From positions 4,370-68,369 of the forward strand of contig CAYRZQ010000017.1 of the NCBI GenBank assembly GCA_964428835.1: a DNA stretch of 64,000 nt, written 5' to 3'. Source of the DNA: JAIXWP01 sp964428835 (GTDB taxonomy: Bacteria; Bacteroidota; Bacteroidia; Flavobacteriales_D; Sanyastnellaceae). The position numbers were made by a program, and so were the translations under genes. Below, in pieces: positions 8,105 through 16,563 of the stretch (position 1 is the stretch's first letter; each line of letters starts with the position of its first letter). The notes beneath the pieces were generated by a model. The model searched no databases. It was not told the DNA's origin and worked only from the letters and a program-made list of their open reading frames with translations.

Positions 8105-8195
8105 GCTTTTTATCACGCTTCTCAGCCTTCTTTTCTTTAGCACTTTTAGTTGCTACTTTTTTCGTTTCCTTCTTAGGCTCTTTTCCTTTTCCCAT
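8091..8195 (-). CDS. Small Lys-rich basic protein, 34 residues
   Basis: The reverse strand reads ATG (8195) to TAA (8091). The product begins MGKGKEPKKETKKVATKSAK and ends EKRDKKPKYD; over 40 percent of residues are Lys. It is not the Thx ribosomal protein, whose early MGKGDxKTxRGK pattern differs after the first four residues. Short Lys-rich MGKGK proteins are, from memory, common hypothetical proteins in this phylum. A role in binding nucleic acid or the ribosome is only an inference from charge. The gene overlaps tcdA tail-to-tail by 14 bp. The start is clear, with no competing in-frame Met. Confidence 0.6.
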   Translation of the reverse strand: MGKGKEPKKETKKVATKSAKEKKAEKRDKKPKYD

Positions 8196-8274
8196 GGCTT
8201 TATTTATTTAGTGATTGATTTGTGTGAGCGCATTTCAAAATGCAATCACATCACAATTATAGTAAATAATGCTA

Positions 8275-9609
8275 TTACTCTTTCACAAAACGAATCTGAT
8301 CTTTTCCGATTTGAATGAAATAAACTCCAGCAGAAAGTTGGTCTATTTGAATTTGATTTTGTTCTGCATTGACCATTCCCGAAATTGCAAGTTTACCATC
8401 CTGCGAAATAACGCGGTACTGTGAGCCAATGTAAGAAGCATCCGTGGTAAATTGAAGTGTGTTTTGAGCAGGATTAGGATAAACGCTCAAAGCAGTTTTT
8501 TCTAGTTCCGCAGTGCGAGATACTTGTGGTTTGAACACACGTACATAATCTACTTCCATGGTAGCTGGGAATGGAGTGGTATTGTTTGGATACCCAGGCC
8601 AATTACCGCCAACAGCAATATTTAAGATGAAGAAGAAAGGCTTGTTGAAGATCGGGCTACTATTATTACTTGTGGTAATATTGAATTGATTGTAGATGAA
8701 ATCATTCACATAAAATTGAATTTTGTCCTCGTCCCAATAGATGCCATAGTTGTGGAAAAGAGTAGGATCTAATGGCGTTGGTAATCCTGTATAGGTGTGG
8801 CCGTTGTTAAACCAGTGTACAGTGCCATGAGCCATCATTTCATTGTTGATGTGCTCCATGATATCGATCTCGCCGCAATGAGGCCAACCAACGTCTTCAA
8901 AATTGGCGCCGAGCATCCAAAATGCTGGCCAGATGCCTTGTCCCATAGGGAGTTTGATTCTTGCTTCCACACGACCGTACATAAACTCGAATTTATCGTT
9001 GGTGATTATACGAGCCGAGGTGTAGTCAGCGCCCATGTATTCTTCTTCTCTGGCATTGATGACGAGTTTACCATCAATCAGATCAACGTTTGATTCATTG
9101 TCGGTGTAGTATTGCCACTCGTTGTTGCCCCATCCCCAGGCACCAAATTGAGGTGTCCAGATTTCAGAATTTAATGATTCACCATCAAACTCATCGCTCC
9201 AGAAAAGTTCCCAAGTGATTGGATCCGGTTGAATGCATGAACCGCAAAAGCCCCAACATACTACTGGTAAAATCATATTATTATTCACCGATAAAGTGCG
9301 ATTGGTGAACTCACCAACGGTAATGGTGCATGGCGAACCAGGAGCCAAATATTCCTGTCCAGACCAATTGCTATATGAAAACTTGTATTCAAAATTTCCG
9401 GCAGGCAGATCAATTGTTCGTTCCCAAATACCATCGCCATCTGGATCTGTCATGGGTGCACAGGATCCGCACCACCCATTGAAGTTACCATTCACTTCTG
9501 GCGTACCGCTAATATTAACCCCAGAAAAATCTAATCTAAATGTAACATTGAAGCTCCAACAATGCGTAGAGAGAAATAGAAAAATGGCGAAAAGTAATTG
9601 TGGTTTCAT
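8275..9609 (-). CDS. GH16 beta-glucanase (laminarinase-like) with N-terminal binding module and T9SS type A sorting domain
   Basis: A 444-residue secreted enzyme. Signal peptide 1-19. Residues about 20-110 form a beta-sandwich resembling a glycogen/starch-type binding module (GTPEVNGNFNGWC, DGDGIWERTIDLPAGNFEYKF). The GH16 catalytic domain (about 133-360) has the signature GEIDIMEH, with nucleophile E247, D249 and acid/base E252, plus MYGRVEARIKLP and GIWPAFWMLG. The last 75 residues (VYPNPAQNTLQF to the end) are a T9SS type A domain, so the enzyme leaves the cell through the type IX system. The expected substrate is a beta-1,3- or mixed-linkage glucan; fine specificity is not determined. Confidence 0.92.
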   Translation of the reverse strand: MKPQLLFAIFLFLSTHCWSFNVTFRLDFSGVNISGTPEVNGNFNGWCGSCAPMTDPDGDGIWERTIDLPAGNFEYKFSYSNWSGQEYLAPGSPCTITVGEFTNRTLSVNNNMILPVVCWGFCGSCIQPDPITWELFWSDEFDGESLNSEIWTPQFGAWGWGNNEWQYYTDNESNVDLIDGKLVINAREEEYMGADYTSARIITNDKFEFMYGRVEARIKLPMGQGIWPAFWMLGANFEDVGWPHCGEIDIMEHINNEMMAHGTVHWFNNGHTYTGLPTPLDPTLFHNYGIYWDEDKIQFYVNDFIYNQFNITTSNNSSPIFNKPFFFILNIAVGGNWPGYPNNTTPFPATMEVDYVRVFKPQVSRTAELEKTALSVYPNPAQNTLQFTTDASYIGSQYRVISQDGKLAISGMVNAEQNQIQIDQLSAGVYFIQIGKDQIRFVKE

Positions 9610-9623
9610 GCTTGGTTTTTTTT

Positions 9624-9631
9624 CAAATATA
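9624..9631 (-). promoter_or_regulatory. -7 promoter box of the GH16 gene
   Basis: Reverse-strand TATATTTG, an exact TAnnTTTG, about 14 nt before the start codon, with TTTTTG 16 bp upstream as a possible -33 element. Confidence 0.5.
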
Positions 9632-9734
9632 GTAATTGTATTTTCTACAAAAAGTCATTTGGCGAAGATTTCACGCTTTTTTGTATTAAAAGGCTATATC
9701 CCAAAATGCTACTATTTGTTTAACGGGTTTTTGT

Positions 9735-9742
9735 TAAATTTG
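9735..9742 (+). promoter_or_regulatory. -7 promoter box of the propeller sensor gene, leaderless spacing
   Basis: TAAATTTG, an exact TAnnTTTG, ends 5 nt before the ATG at 9748. TTTG lies 16 bp upstream. Confidence 0.55.
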
Positions 9743-9747
9743 GCGAT

Positions 9748-12012
9748 ATGATCAGACTTGAGCGTTTTTTACTTTCTCTCTTGATTTTCTCTGTCTGCTA
9801 CTGCCAAGCGCAAAATGCTGCGCTTAGAGAATTGGACTATGCCCTTACAGTCTATGATAGTAAGAGTGGCTTAAATCAAAAACAAATCGTTTCCTTTTGC
9901 AAAGACCCTCATACCGGTTTGCTCATCTGTGCCACGGCCAATGGGTTGAATTATTTTGATGGAACCCAGTTTTTTCCATATCACAAAAATGCAAGTAAAG
10001 AGCAAATTCTTTTAAGCGAAATGAGCTATTATAAACCTTTGAACGCAATCATAGGTTATGGCGATACTCGCACGCTCTATTGCGTAAAGGATGGGTTTAA
10101 AGAATTAATAAAAGCCAATGCTTTTTGCCTTCAAGATGACAGTATCTGGGTATTGGATGGACTCGGGGACATTAAATTATACCGAGATCAATTCGTGACT
10201 CCGGAAAAAGTCTATCGAACAGGTATCACAAATTCTTATGGACTGCAAAGACTTCCAAATGGAATGTTCATCGTTTCGGATTTTGACAAAGCCGAACTCT
10301 ACGACCCGACCACAAATTCTTTCGTGCGCCTCGTAGATGAAGCTCTTTGGTTTGCAAAATACGATTCAATACAAAATGTTCAATACAGCTTTTCTCCAAC
10401 GTCGGTATGGAAGTTTATTGATGGAAAGTTGGAACTCGTTTATACACCAGATGGTGAATTTAAAATACGCGACATAGCTTTTCACGAAGATTATTTATGG
10501 ATTAGCACCTACAACGGTTTGTATGAACTTCGCAACGGTGCTATTAAACATTTTGATCAAAATACAATACTTCCAACCAATCAGCTCAGTCAGGTTTGGT
10601 ACGATGCTTCTGCTAACAGTCTATTTGTAGGCACCAACAATCGGGGTTTATTAAAACTCGAAAAAGGCTGTGCGAAAACTTTATTTTTCTCCCACCCCTA
10701 TCTACAAGACACATTCAGCTCACTGAAATGGATTAATGGCAGTCTATGGGCTATTTCTGCTGGCGGTTTGATGCGATTGAGCAACGATAGCGTCGATTTT
10801 ACGCTCAGCACCGGTCATTATTTAGCATCAATGACGGTTGACTTTCCCAATGTTTATCTCGGTACTTGGGGATCCGGTTTGAGAAGATGGAATTTTAATT
10901 CAAAGAAATTTGAAAACACCAGTTTTCCAACCTTGGTATCCGTTCAAAATATTGGCTTTGATAAAATAGGAAGACAATGGGTGGCTACAAACGAAGGCGT
11001 TTATCTCGAAGAGAGTATAGGCACAGAAAGTTATATTCCTTCAGAGGTCACAAAAGCGACAACCGCATTTTATTTTGATCAAGATGGAACCGTTTGGGCA
11101 GGTGGAAAAGGGGGGATCTATCATTTGGATAATAATGGAAAAATTCTCAAGGCGTGGGCAAACAATGAAAAAATTAATTTCTTTGATTTAAGGGCTTTCT
11201 ACAAGTCGCAATCGGGAATCATGTACGTTGGTACCTACGGAGATGGGCTGCTCGCGATTGTTAATGATGAGTTGGTATATCTCAATAAAAAGAAAAACTA
11301 CTTAGTAGGAAAAGATGTGTTCACCTTAGCTCCTACCCATGATGGCTACCTTCTTATTACCACTAATAGTGGTTTGCTCGCTTTATCTGAGCAAGCTCTC
11401 GAAGAGTTTGTCAAAGACGAGCGAAATTTTTTAATTCCAATGAGATTCGAAGAAAATGCGGGTATCCTCAATACAGAGTTTAACGGTGGATTTGGAAACA
11501 ACTATGCTCAAGCTGATTCGAATACATTCTATTTCCCTTCAATACAAGGAATAGTTCGATATGATCATAATGCTGTTCAAATAGAGAAGAATGATTTGAT
11601 AATTCGTGAATTTCTTGTTGATGGAGTGGCCGTTGATTCTGCATTTCCTGTTGATGAGAAATCAGGAGTCATACAAATCACTTTTAATACTGCTAGTTTC
11701 GGCTCATTCAGAAATCAATTTTTTCAATATAAACTTGAGATGGACGGCAAGGAGGTGGAGTGGAGTGCCCCTTTCAAGGAAAGCTGGTTATCTTTTTCCC
11801 AATTAAAAGTAGGGAACTATAAATTGAGTCTTAGAGCCATTGATGGGACTCATAGCCCGGGAGGAGAAATTGTTGTTCTTAATTTTGAAGTTAGTGGTAA
11901 ATTCTATGAGCAACCTTGGTTTCGTACACTCATGAATTTTATCATGGCCGGGATTATAGGAGTATTACTAATTGTAATTTTTACAAAAAGGTATGCAAAG
12001 AACACCAATTAG
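9748..12012 (+). CDS. Two-component-type propeller/Y_Y_Y sensor without histidine kinase domain
   Basis: A 754-residue protein with a signal peptide (about 1-21), then many Reg_prop-type blades (LTVYDSKSGLNQKQIVSFCKDPHTGLL, LWISTYNGLYEL, VWAGGKGGIYHLDNNG, MYVGTYGDGLLAI). A Y_Y_Y-like immunoglobulin fold follows (about 640-720, FQYKLEMDGKEVEWSAP). One transmembrane helix comes near residues 728-745, and the protein ends a few residues later with KRYAKNTN. Hybrid two-component sensors of the phylum continue after this helix into a kinase or a LuxR-type output, and none exists here. No downstream gene on the same strand supplies one. It may be a decoy receptor, partner of another sensor, or a truncated remnant; the intact frame argues against decay. 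Confidence 0.75.
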   Translation: MIRLERFLLSLLIFSVCYCQAQNAALRELDYALTVYDSKSGLNQKQIVSFCKDPHTGLLICATANGLNYFDGTQFFPYHKNASKEQILLSEMSYYKPLNAIIGYGDTRTLYCVKDGFKELIKANAFCLQDDSIWVLDGLGDIKLYRDQFVTPEKVYRTGITNSYGLQRLPNGMFIVSDFDKAELYDPTTNSFVRLVDEALWFAKYDSIQNVQYSFSPTSVWKFIDGKLELVYTPDGEFKIRDIAFHEDYLWISTYNGLYELRNGAIKHFDQNTILPTNQLSQVWYDASANSLFVGTNNRGLLKLEKGCAKTLFFSHPYLQDTFSSLKWINGSLWAISAGGLMRLSNDSVDFTLSTGHYLASMTVDFPNVYLGTWGSGLRRWNFNSKKFENTSFPTLVSVQNIGFDKIGRQWVATNEGVYLEESIGTESYIPSEVTKATTAFYFDQDGTVWAGGKGGIYHLDNNGKILKAWANNEKINFFDLRAFYKSQSGIMYVGTYGDGLLAIVNDELVYLNKKKNYLVGKDVFTLAPTHDGYLLITTNSGLLALSEQALEEFVKDERNFLIPMRFEENAGILNTEFNGGFGNNYAQADSNTFYFPSIQGIVRYDHNAVQIEKNDLIIREFLVDGVAVDSAFPVDEKSGVIQITFNTASFGSFRNQFFQYKLEMDGKEVEWSAPFKESWLSFSQLKVGNYKLSLRAIDGTHSPGGEIVVLNFEVSGKFYEQPWFRTLMNFIMAGIIGVLLIVIFTKRYAKNTN

Positions 12013-12404
12013 TTCTCTCCTTCCTTATAGACGGTATCTGCAATGCGCTGAATAATCATCTGAGTGATGCGCTTATTCATTTCTGCGCTATTCGTTGAAT
12101 AATAATCATACTCCTCCAAGGTCATCATGCCCGTTACCATTCCAATCAGTTGGTTTTTAAATGGAACTTGAGATTGAATGAATGGTTTAATCTCTCTTAT
12201 GTATTGCTCTTTTGTATGAACTCTGGATAGAATGGAGAAAAAATTGGGTGTGTTCTCAACGGTTCTCAGAATGAGCTCGTGTTGAAGCTTCAAAATAGGC
12301 CGAAGCACGTTGTTTTGAAATACTTCGTGAGGATGTTGCTGCTCGGTTTTCTCCGCCTTAATGGTTGGTCTTAACTGATATATCTGAGAACTACGATGCA
12401 ACAT
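12009..12404 (-). CDS. Conserved hypothetical protein, 131 residues
   Basis: A soluble, mostly helical protein with no signal peptide and no membrane segment. The segment HPHEVFQNNVLRPILKLQHELIL looks conserved in character, and I have a weak memory of such proteins in Bacteroidota being labelled glyoxalase; I see no glyoxalase metal-ligand pattern and give no function. The stop codon overlaps the end of the sensor gene by 4 bp (convergent). It is on the same strand as, and 41 bp downstream of, the methyltransferase gene, so it may be the third gene of that unit. Confidence 0.65.
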   Translation of the reverse strand: MLHRSSQIYQLRPTIKAEKTEQQHPHEVFQNNVLRPILKLQHELILRTVENTPNFFSILSRVHTKEQYIREIKPFIQSQVPFKNQLIGMVTGMMTLEEYDYYSTNSAEMNKRITQMIIQRIADTVYKEGEN

Positions 12405-12445
12405 ATCAAAGCAACAAGTGAATTAGATTCATGTTCAATCAAGAC

Positions 12446-13168
12446 TTAGTCTATTTTTTCGGCCACAAACCACACGGACAATCCAAAGCTGTTCAAGATA
12501 ATCTTGTCCGTCAACTTTATGAGCGATATCATCTTATCATAAACTTGCATAGCACCGCTACTTATTTCTTTTTTCTTTAAAATAGATCCGCTCACAAACC
12601 AACCTGGAATGCCTACTGCATTGAAGTATTTCATTTGATTAACCTTCAGATTGGAAGGAATATAAGGCCGCAGTGTATTTTTTGTAAACCTTCTGTAATG
12701 TCCCAATTCTTTATCAAATACGTTGTATAATGAATTGTAAGCAGGAACAAGAATGATCATTTTCCCGCCTTTTTTAAGAAGTTTGGCTGCATTGCTCATT
12801 GCCAATGTGTGGTCTTCGATATGTTCCACTACGTTTAATGCAAATACAGCGTCAAATTGTCCAAGTAAATCTTGGTATTCGGTTTCGAATGCAGGATGCA
12901 CCATATCTACCGAGCGCACACGAGCTTCGGGTAATCCGAATTTATCCATCAAGTAAGCGCGATAGTTATCGCGCAGATCACTGAGGGTAATGTCCTTTTT
13001 ATCTCTGAGAAAATAGTGACTAATGTTTCCGATACCACTCCCCAGCTCTAAAATCTTTCCATCACAAAATGGAGCGATAGTAGAATACATCCACTCATTA
13101 AAACCTGGAGCATTGGCAATTGCCTCTAGGGTTGAAATCCCATACTTATCAACTTCGCCTCTGCTCAT
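12446..13168 (-). CDS. Class I SAM-dependent methyltransferase
   Basis: A 240-residue Rossmann-fold methyltransferase. Motif I is ILELGSGIGNISHYF, motif II LSDLRD, motif IV FDAVFALNVVEHIED and motif V LLKKGGKMIILVP, the pattern of UbiE/COQ5-like small-molecule methyltransferases. I place the start at the ATG 13166-13168, which overlaps the TGA of the preceding glycosyltransferase as ATGA; this is classic translational coupling. A longer in-frame start at 13237 would overlap that gene by 73 bp and is less likely. The coupled glycosyltransferase suggests the substrate is a lipid-linked sugar or glycolipid, an inference from context only. Confidence 0.85.
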   Translation of the reverse strand: MSRGEVDKYGISTLEAIANAPGFNEWMYSTIAPFCDGKILELGSGIGNISHYFLRDKKDITLSDLRDNYRAYLMDKFGLPEARVRSVDMVHPAFETEYQDLLGQFDAVFALNVVEHIEDHTLAMSNAAKLLKKGGKMIILVPAYNSLYNVFDKELGHYRRFTKNTLRPYIPSNLKVNQMKYFNAVGIPGWFVSGSILKKKEISSGAMQVYDKMISLIKLTDKIILNSFGLSVWFVAEKID

Positions 13169-13893
13169 TTTAAATGCTGTTTGCTCCAAATATTGTATTT
13201 CAAAATGCACCAAATTGCGCGGAAACCATCTTTCCAACCAATCTTCTTTCCTTCCGCATAAGTACGCCCATAATAGGAAATCCCCACTTCATATATTTTG
13301 ATTCCTTTGATGCGTGCAAGCTTTGCGGTCAATTCAGGTTCGAAACCAAACCTTTTTTCTTTTAATAATAAACTCTTCGCGATATCGCTGCGCACCATTT
13401 TGTAGCAGGTTTCCATATCTGTAAGATTCAGATTGGTAAATGCATTGCTCATCGCAGTGAGTATCTTATTTCCTATGCTATGCCAAAAGAATAGAATTCG
13501 GTGGCCAGAAGACCCTTTGTAACGTGAACCATAAACAACGTCGGCTCCCGCTTTGAAGACTACATTTATCATTAAGTTATACTCCTCTGGGTCATATTCC
13601 AAATCAGCGTCCTGGACAATCAAATAATCACCAGTCGCTAAATCTATCGCTTTGTGAATGGCAGCTCCCTTGCCCTGATTGAATGGTTGTGTAAAGAAAG
13701 TCACCTGAAAGTCAGGATTATTAGTCAGATATCTCTGGACAGCACCACTGGTGTCGTCCTTAGAGGCATCATTGACAATGATGACTTCTTTTTGCACTCC
13801 ATGTATCAACTGAACGAGTCTTACCTTATCGAGTATTTCATGTATCGTTCTTTCCTCGTTGTAAGCAGGAATAAGAATAGAGAGCTTTTTCAA
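13165..13893 (-). CDS. Glycosyltransferase family 2, polyprenyl-/dolichyl-phosphate mannosyltransferase-like
   Basis: A 242-residue cytoplasmic GT-A enzyme. It begins LSILIPAYNEERTIHEIL and has IIVNDASKDDTS, FNQGKGAAIHKAIDLATGDYLIVQDADLEYDPEEY (DxD-type metal-binding motif in QDADLEYD) and GSRYKG, the order seen in DPM1-type enzymes that load a sugar onto a polyprenyl phosphate. There is no C-terminal membrane domain. It is the first gene of an operon with the methyltransferase, with ATGA overlap, and diverges from the PIG-L gene. The sugar and acceptor cannot be determined from sequence. Confidence 0.88.
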   Translation of the reverse strand: MKKLSILIPAYNEERTIHEILDKVRLVQLIHGVQKEVIIVNDASKDDTSGAVQRYLTNNPDFQVTFFTQPFNQGKGAAIHKAIDLATGDYLIVQDADLEYDPEEYNLMINVVFKAGADVVYGSRYKGSSGHRILFFWHSIGNKILTAMSNAFTNLNLTDMETCYKMVRSDIAKSLLLKEKRFGFEPELTAKLARIKGIKIYEVGISYYGRTYAEGKKIGWKDGFRAIWCILKYNIWSKQHLK

Positions 13894-13919
13894 AATGGTA
13901 ATAATGAGTTAATGTGGCG

Positions 13920-13927
13920 CAAATATA
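13920..13927 (-). promoter_or_regulatory. -7 promoter box of the GT2 gene
   Basis: Reverse-strand TATATTTG about 26 nt before the start codon at 13893. It faces away from the box at 13951-13958; the two divergent promoters overlap. Confidence 0.5.
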
Positions 13928-13950
13928 ATTCGTCTGCAAAGAGCTATGTC

Positions 13951-13958
13951 TATATTTG
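13951..13958 (+). promoter_or_regulatory. -7 promoter box of the PIG-L gene
   Basis: TATATTTG, an exact TAnnTTTG, 18 nt before the ATG at 13977. It probably drives the deacetylase-peptide-symporter operon. Confidence 0.5.
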
Positions 13959-13976
13959 TGAAAATACTCTTTTATC

Positions 13977-16442
13977 ATGTGGCGTAAGGTCGTTGTTGTT
14001 TTCGCTTGTTTTTCAATTGTTTACTCCTCTCTCTCCCAAAACAGCGCAGATATCCTATTAGAAATCAAAAAGCTTGGTACCACAGGTTCAGTGCTTTACA
14101 TTGCTGCTCATCCAGACGATGAGAATACAAGGTTGCTAGCATATCTTGCTAATGAACGAAAAATGAGAACGGGCTATCTCTCTCTAACACGCGGAGACGG
14201 CGGTCAGAATCTCATCGGAGACGAACAGGGCGTAGCTCTCGGTCTCATTCGTACACACGAACTCCTACAGGCCAGAGGAATAGATAGGGCTGAACAATTC
14301 TTTTCTCGTGCCTATGATTTCGGATATTCGAAAAATCCCGAAGAAACATTCGGTTTTTGGAATCGTGATAGTGTGCTTGCGGATATGGTGTGGGTAATAA
14401 GAAATTTTAAACCCGATGTCATCATTTGCCGCTTTCCTACAACTGGGGAGGGTGGACATGGTCATCATACTGCTTCCGCAATTCTTGCAGAAGACGCCTT
14501 CGAGGCGGCGGCCGACCCATCAAAGTTTTCATGGCAATTAAAATACACTGAGGTCTGGCAAGCAAAACGCTTGATGTGGAATACCTTCAACTTTGGCTCT
14601 ACCAACACCACTTCAGAAGATCAATTAAAAATCGATGTTGGTGCATACAATCAATTGATGGGAAGAAGCTATGGTGAGATTGCTTCTGAAAGTCGCTCGA
14701 TGCACAAAAGTCAAGGATTTGGTTCGGCAAGACAGCGGGGTATCAATTACGAATATTTCAAGCTGATGAAAGGAAGTCCAGCTGAAAAAGATTTGTTTGA
14801 TGGTGTAGAAACAAGCTGGGCACGCATTGCTTCTGCAACAGGAATTCAAAGTCTAATCAACGATGTGATTTATAACTTTAAGTCAGACGCACCGCAGAAC
14901 GCACTGCCGCAATTGATAGAAATTAGAAAAAAGATTTTAAGCATTCCTGATAATGACGCAGTAGTACGCTATTGGAAGAAAAACAAAATAGTACAAGTGG
15001 AGAAGATCATCCTTCAAGCAGCTGGAATCTTCGCCGAGGCAGTGGCAGCTGATTTTATGACGGTGCCGGGCGGAGAAACAGTGCTCACTGCTCAGATTCT
15101 CCAAAGAAACGGAGTGGATTGTTCTTTGGAAAAAATAGTTTACCCAGTCACAGGTGACTCCATTCTTAACAAGGTTCTTATCGGTAATGAATTGAACACG
15201 TTTAAGCACCTGTTGAGAGTGCCGGCAGACGCTCCTTTCACGAATCCGTATTGGTTGAATAAAGAACATACATCTGGAGAATTTTTTATTGATGATTTGA
15301 CGATTATGGGTGTTCCCGTAAATGCACCAGCATTTGAAGTGGAGTACTGGATTAAAATCAATGGTGAGTCAATGATTGTGACGGTTCCCGTACGCTACAA
15401 ATACACCGATCCGGTGAAAGGGGAAGTCTATCGCGAGCTGGAGGTTATACCTCCTGTTACAATCAATGCAGATGTAAAAAGTTTTGTGTTCAATGAGCTA
15501 AAACCTAAAAAGCTAGTTGCAACCATTCGTTCCAACGCTCCAGCGAAAGGGGAGGTGCGGCTAATCGCACCAAAGGGGTGGATATGCACTGTAGAAGACG
15601 CTCTGTTTGATTTTTCAAAAAAGAATCAGGAAAAAAGAATTCAGATTAATGTAATTCCTTCTGCGAACGCCAGTGCCGATGATTTGAGACTCACGCTCGT
15701 CGTGGGAGATAAGTCGTACAATCAAGCTATCACGCGCATAGAATATGATCATATACCTTATCAATTCATCTTGAGTGAGTCGAAAGTAAAACTGGTATTG
15801 GTTGATTTGAAGATTGGGAAAAGAAAAATCGGATATATACCTGGTGCGGGAGATCTTGTGGTACAATCGTTACGACAAGTTGGGTATCAAGTGGACGAAC
15901 TTTCAGATGATTTTCTGGCAACTGGTGATTTGTCGCAATATGAGAGTATTATAAGCGGGGTGCGTGCCTACAATGTCAATGAACGATTGGAAGTTTATCA
16001 ATCGAATTTAATGAAGTACGTTGAAAATGGCGGAAATTACATTGTTCAGTACAATACGAATAGTAGGGTAGGTCCCATAAAAACGGGTGTTGGACCATTC
16101 CCATTTACGGTTTCACGCAATCGTGTCACTGATGAGAAATCGCCAGTTTCATTTTTGATTCCAACGCATGCATGCTTGAATGTACCCAACAAAATTTCGA
16201 TCCAGGATTTTGAGGGTTGGGTTCAGGAAAGAGGAATTTATTTCGCCACTGACATTGATGCAGCTTATCAGAAAATTCTTGCTATGAATGATGCCGGAGA
16301 GGAGGCTTTTGATGGCAGTCTGATTGTTGCAAAGTATGGTAAAGGACACTTTGTGTACACAGGTCTAGCGTTCTTCCGTCAATTGCCCGCTGGTGTTCCT
16401 GGTGCCTATCGTCTTTTTTCTAATCTTATTGATTTAAAGTAA
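13977..16442 (+). CDS. PIG-L (LmbE-like) family zinc deacetylase, large form
   Basis: An 821-residue exported protein with a signal peptide (1-20). The PIG-L/LmbE deacetylase domain (about 35-270) has the zinc motif AAHPDDEN (H45, D48), SLTRGDGGQNLIG, GLIRTHELLQAR and the third zinc ligand region GGHGHHTAS. This family removes N-acetyl groups from amino sugars. The remaining roughly 550 residues are beta-rich and end in a GATase/ThuA-like alpha/beta segment (YESIISGVRAYN, GGNYIVQYNTN, KGHFVYTGLAFFRQLPAGVPGAYRLF). It is the first gene of an operon with a 39-residue membrane peptide and a symporter, 1 bp apart, which suggests that the symporter imports the released product. Confidence 0.88.
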   Translation: MWRKVVVVFACFSIVYSSLSQNSADILLEIKKLGTTGSVLYIAAHPDDENTRLLAYLANERKMRTGYLSLTRGDGGQNLIGDEQGVALGLIRTHELLQARGIDRAEQFFSRAYDFGYSKNPEETFGFWNRDSVLADMVWVIRNFKPDVIICRFPTTGEGGHGHHTASAILAEDAFEAAADPSKFSWQLKYTEVWQAKRLMWNTFNFGSTNTTSEDQLKIDVGAYNQLMGRSYGEIASESRSMHKSQGFGSARQRGINYEYFKLMKGSPAEKDLFDGVETSWARIASATGIQSLINDVIYNFKSDAPQNALPQLIEIRKKILSIPDNDAVVRYWKKNKIVQVEKIILQAAGIFAEAVAADFMTVPGGETVLTAQILQRNGVDCSLEKIVYPVTGDSILNKVLIGNELNTFKHLLRVPADAPFTNPYWLNKEHTSGEFFIDDLTIMGVPVNAPAFEVEYWIKINGESMIVTVPVRYKYTDPVKGEVYRELEVIPPVTINADVKSFVFNELKPKKLVATIRSNAPAKGEVRLIAPKGWICTVEDALFDFSKKNQEKRIQINVIPSANASADDLRLTLVVGDKSYNQAITRIEYDHIPYQFILSESKVKLVLVDLKIGKRKIGYIPGAGDLVVQSLRQVGYQVDELSDDFLATGDLSQYESIISGVRAYNVNERLEVYQSNLMKYVENGGNYIVQYNTNSRVGPIKTGVGPFPFTVSRNRVTDEKSPVSFLIPTHACLNVPNKISIQDFEGWVQERGIYFATDIDAAYQKILAMNDAGEEAFDGSLIVAKYGKGHFVYTGLAFFRQLPAGVPGAYRLFSNLIDLK

Positions 16443-16443
16443 A

Positions 16444-16563
16444 ATGAAAAGAAATCACAATGAATCGGAGGAGTACCGTTGGAATCGGTGGTATGCCGCG
16501 ACCATTGTGGTGTTGATTGTCACAATAGTCTTTTTGTGGTGGCTCAAATGGAGGTTTGCATGA
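16444..16563 (+). CDS. 39-residue single-pass membrane peptide coupled to the symporter
   Basis: An ATG one base after the PIG-L stop opens a 39-codon frame: MKRNHNESEEYRWNRWYAAT, then the helix IVVLIVTIVFLWWLKWRFA, ending TGA at 16561-16563. The charged N-terminal half followed by a 17-residue hydrophobic stretch and a basic end predicts one transmembrane helix. The symporter starts inside its last codons as ATGA (16560-16563), so translation is coupled. Aromatic residues flank the helix. It resembles in concept, not in visible sequence, the small subunits that accompany some sodium:solute symporters. A role as a symporter accessory subunit is inference. Confidence 0.7.
   Translation: MKRNHNESEEYRWNRWYAATIVVLIVTIVFLWWLKWRFA

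Noticed and set aside
13168..13237. Longer N-terminus for the SAM methyltransferase
   Set aside because: It would overlap the glycosyltransferase gene by 73 bp, whereas the ATG at 13168 gives a standard ATGA coupling.
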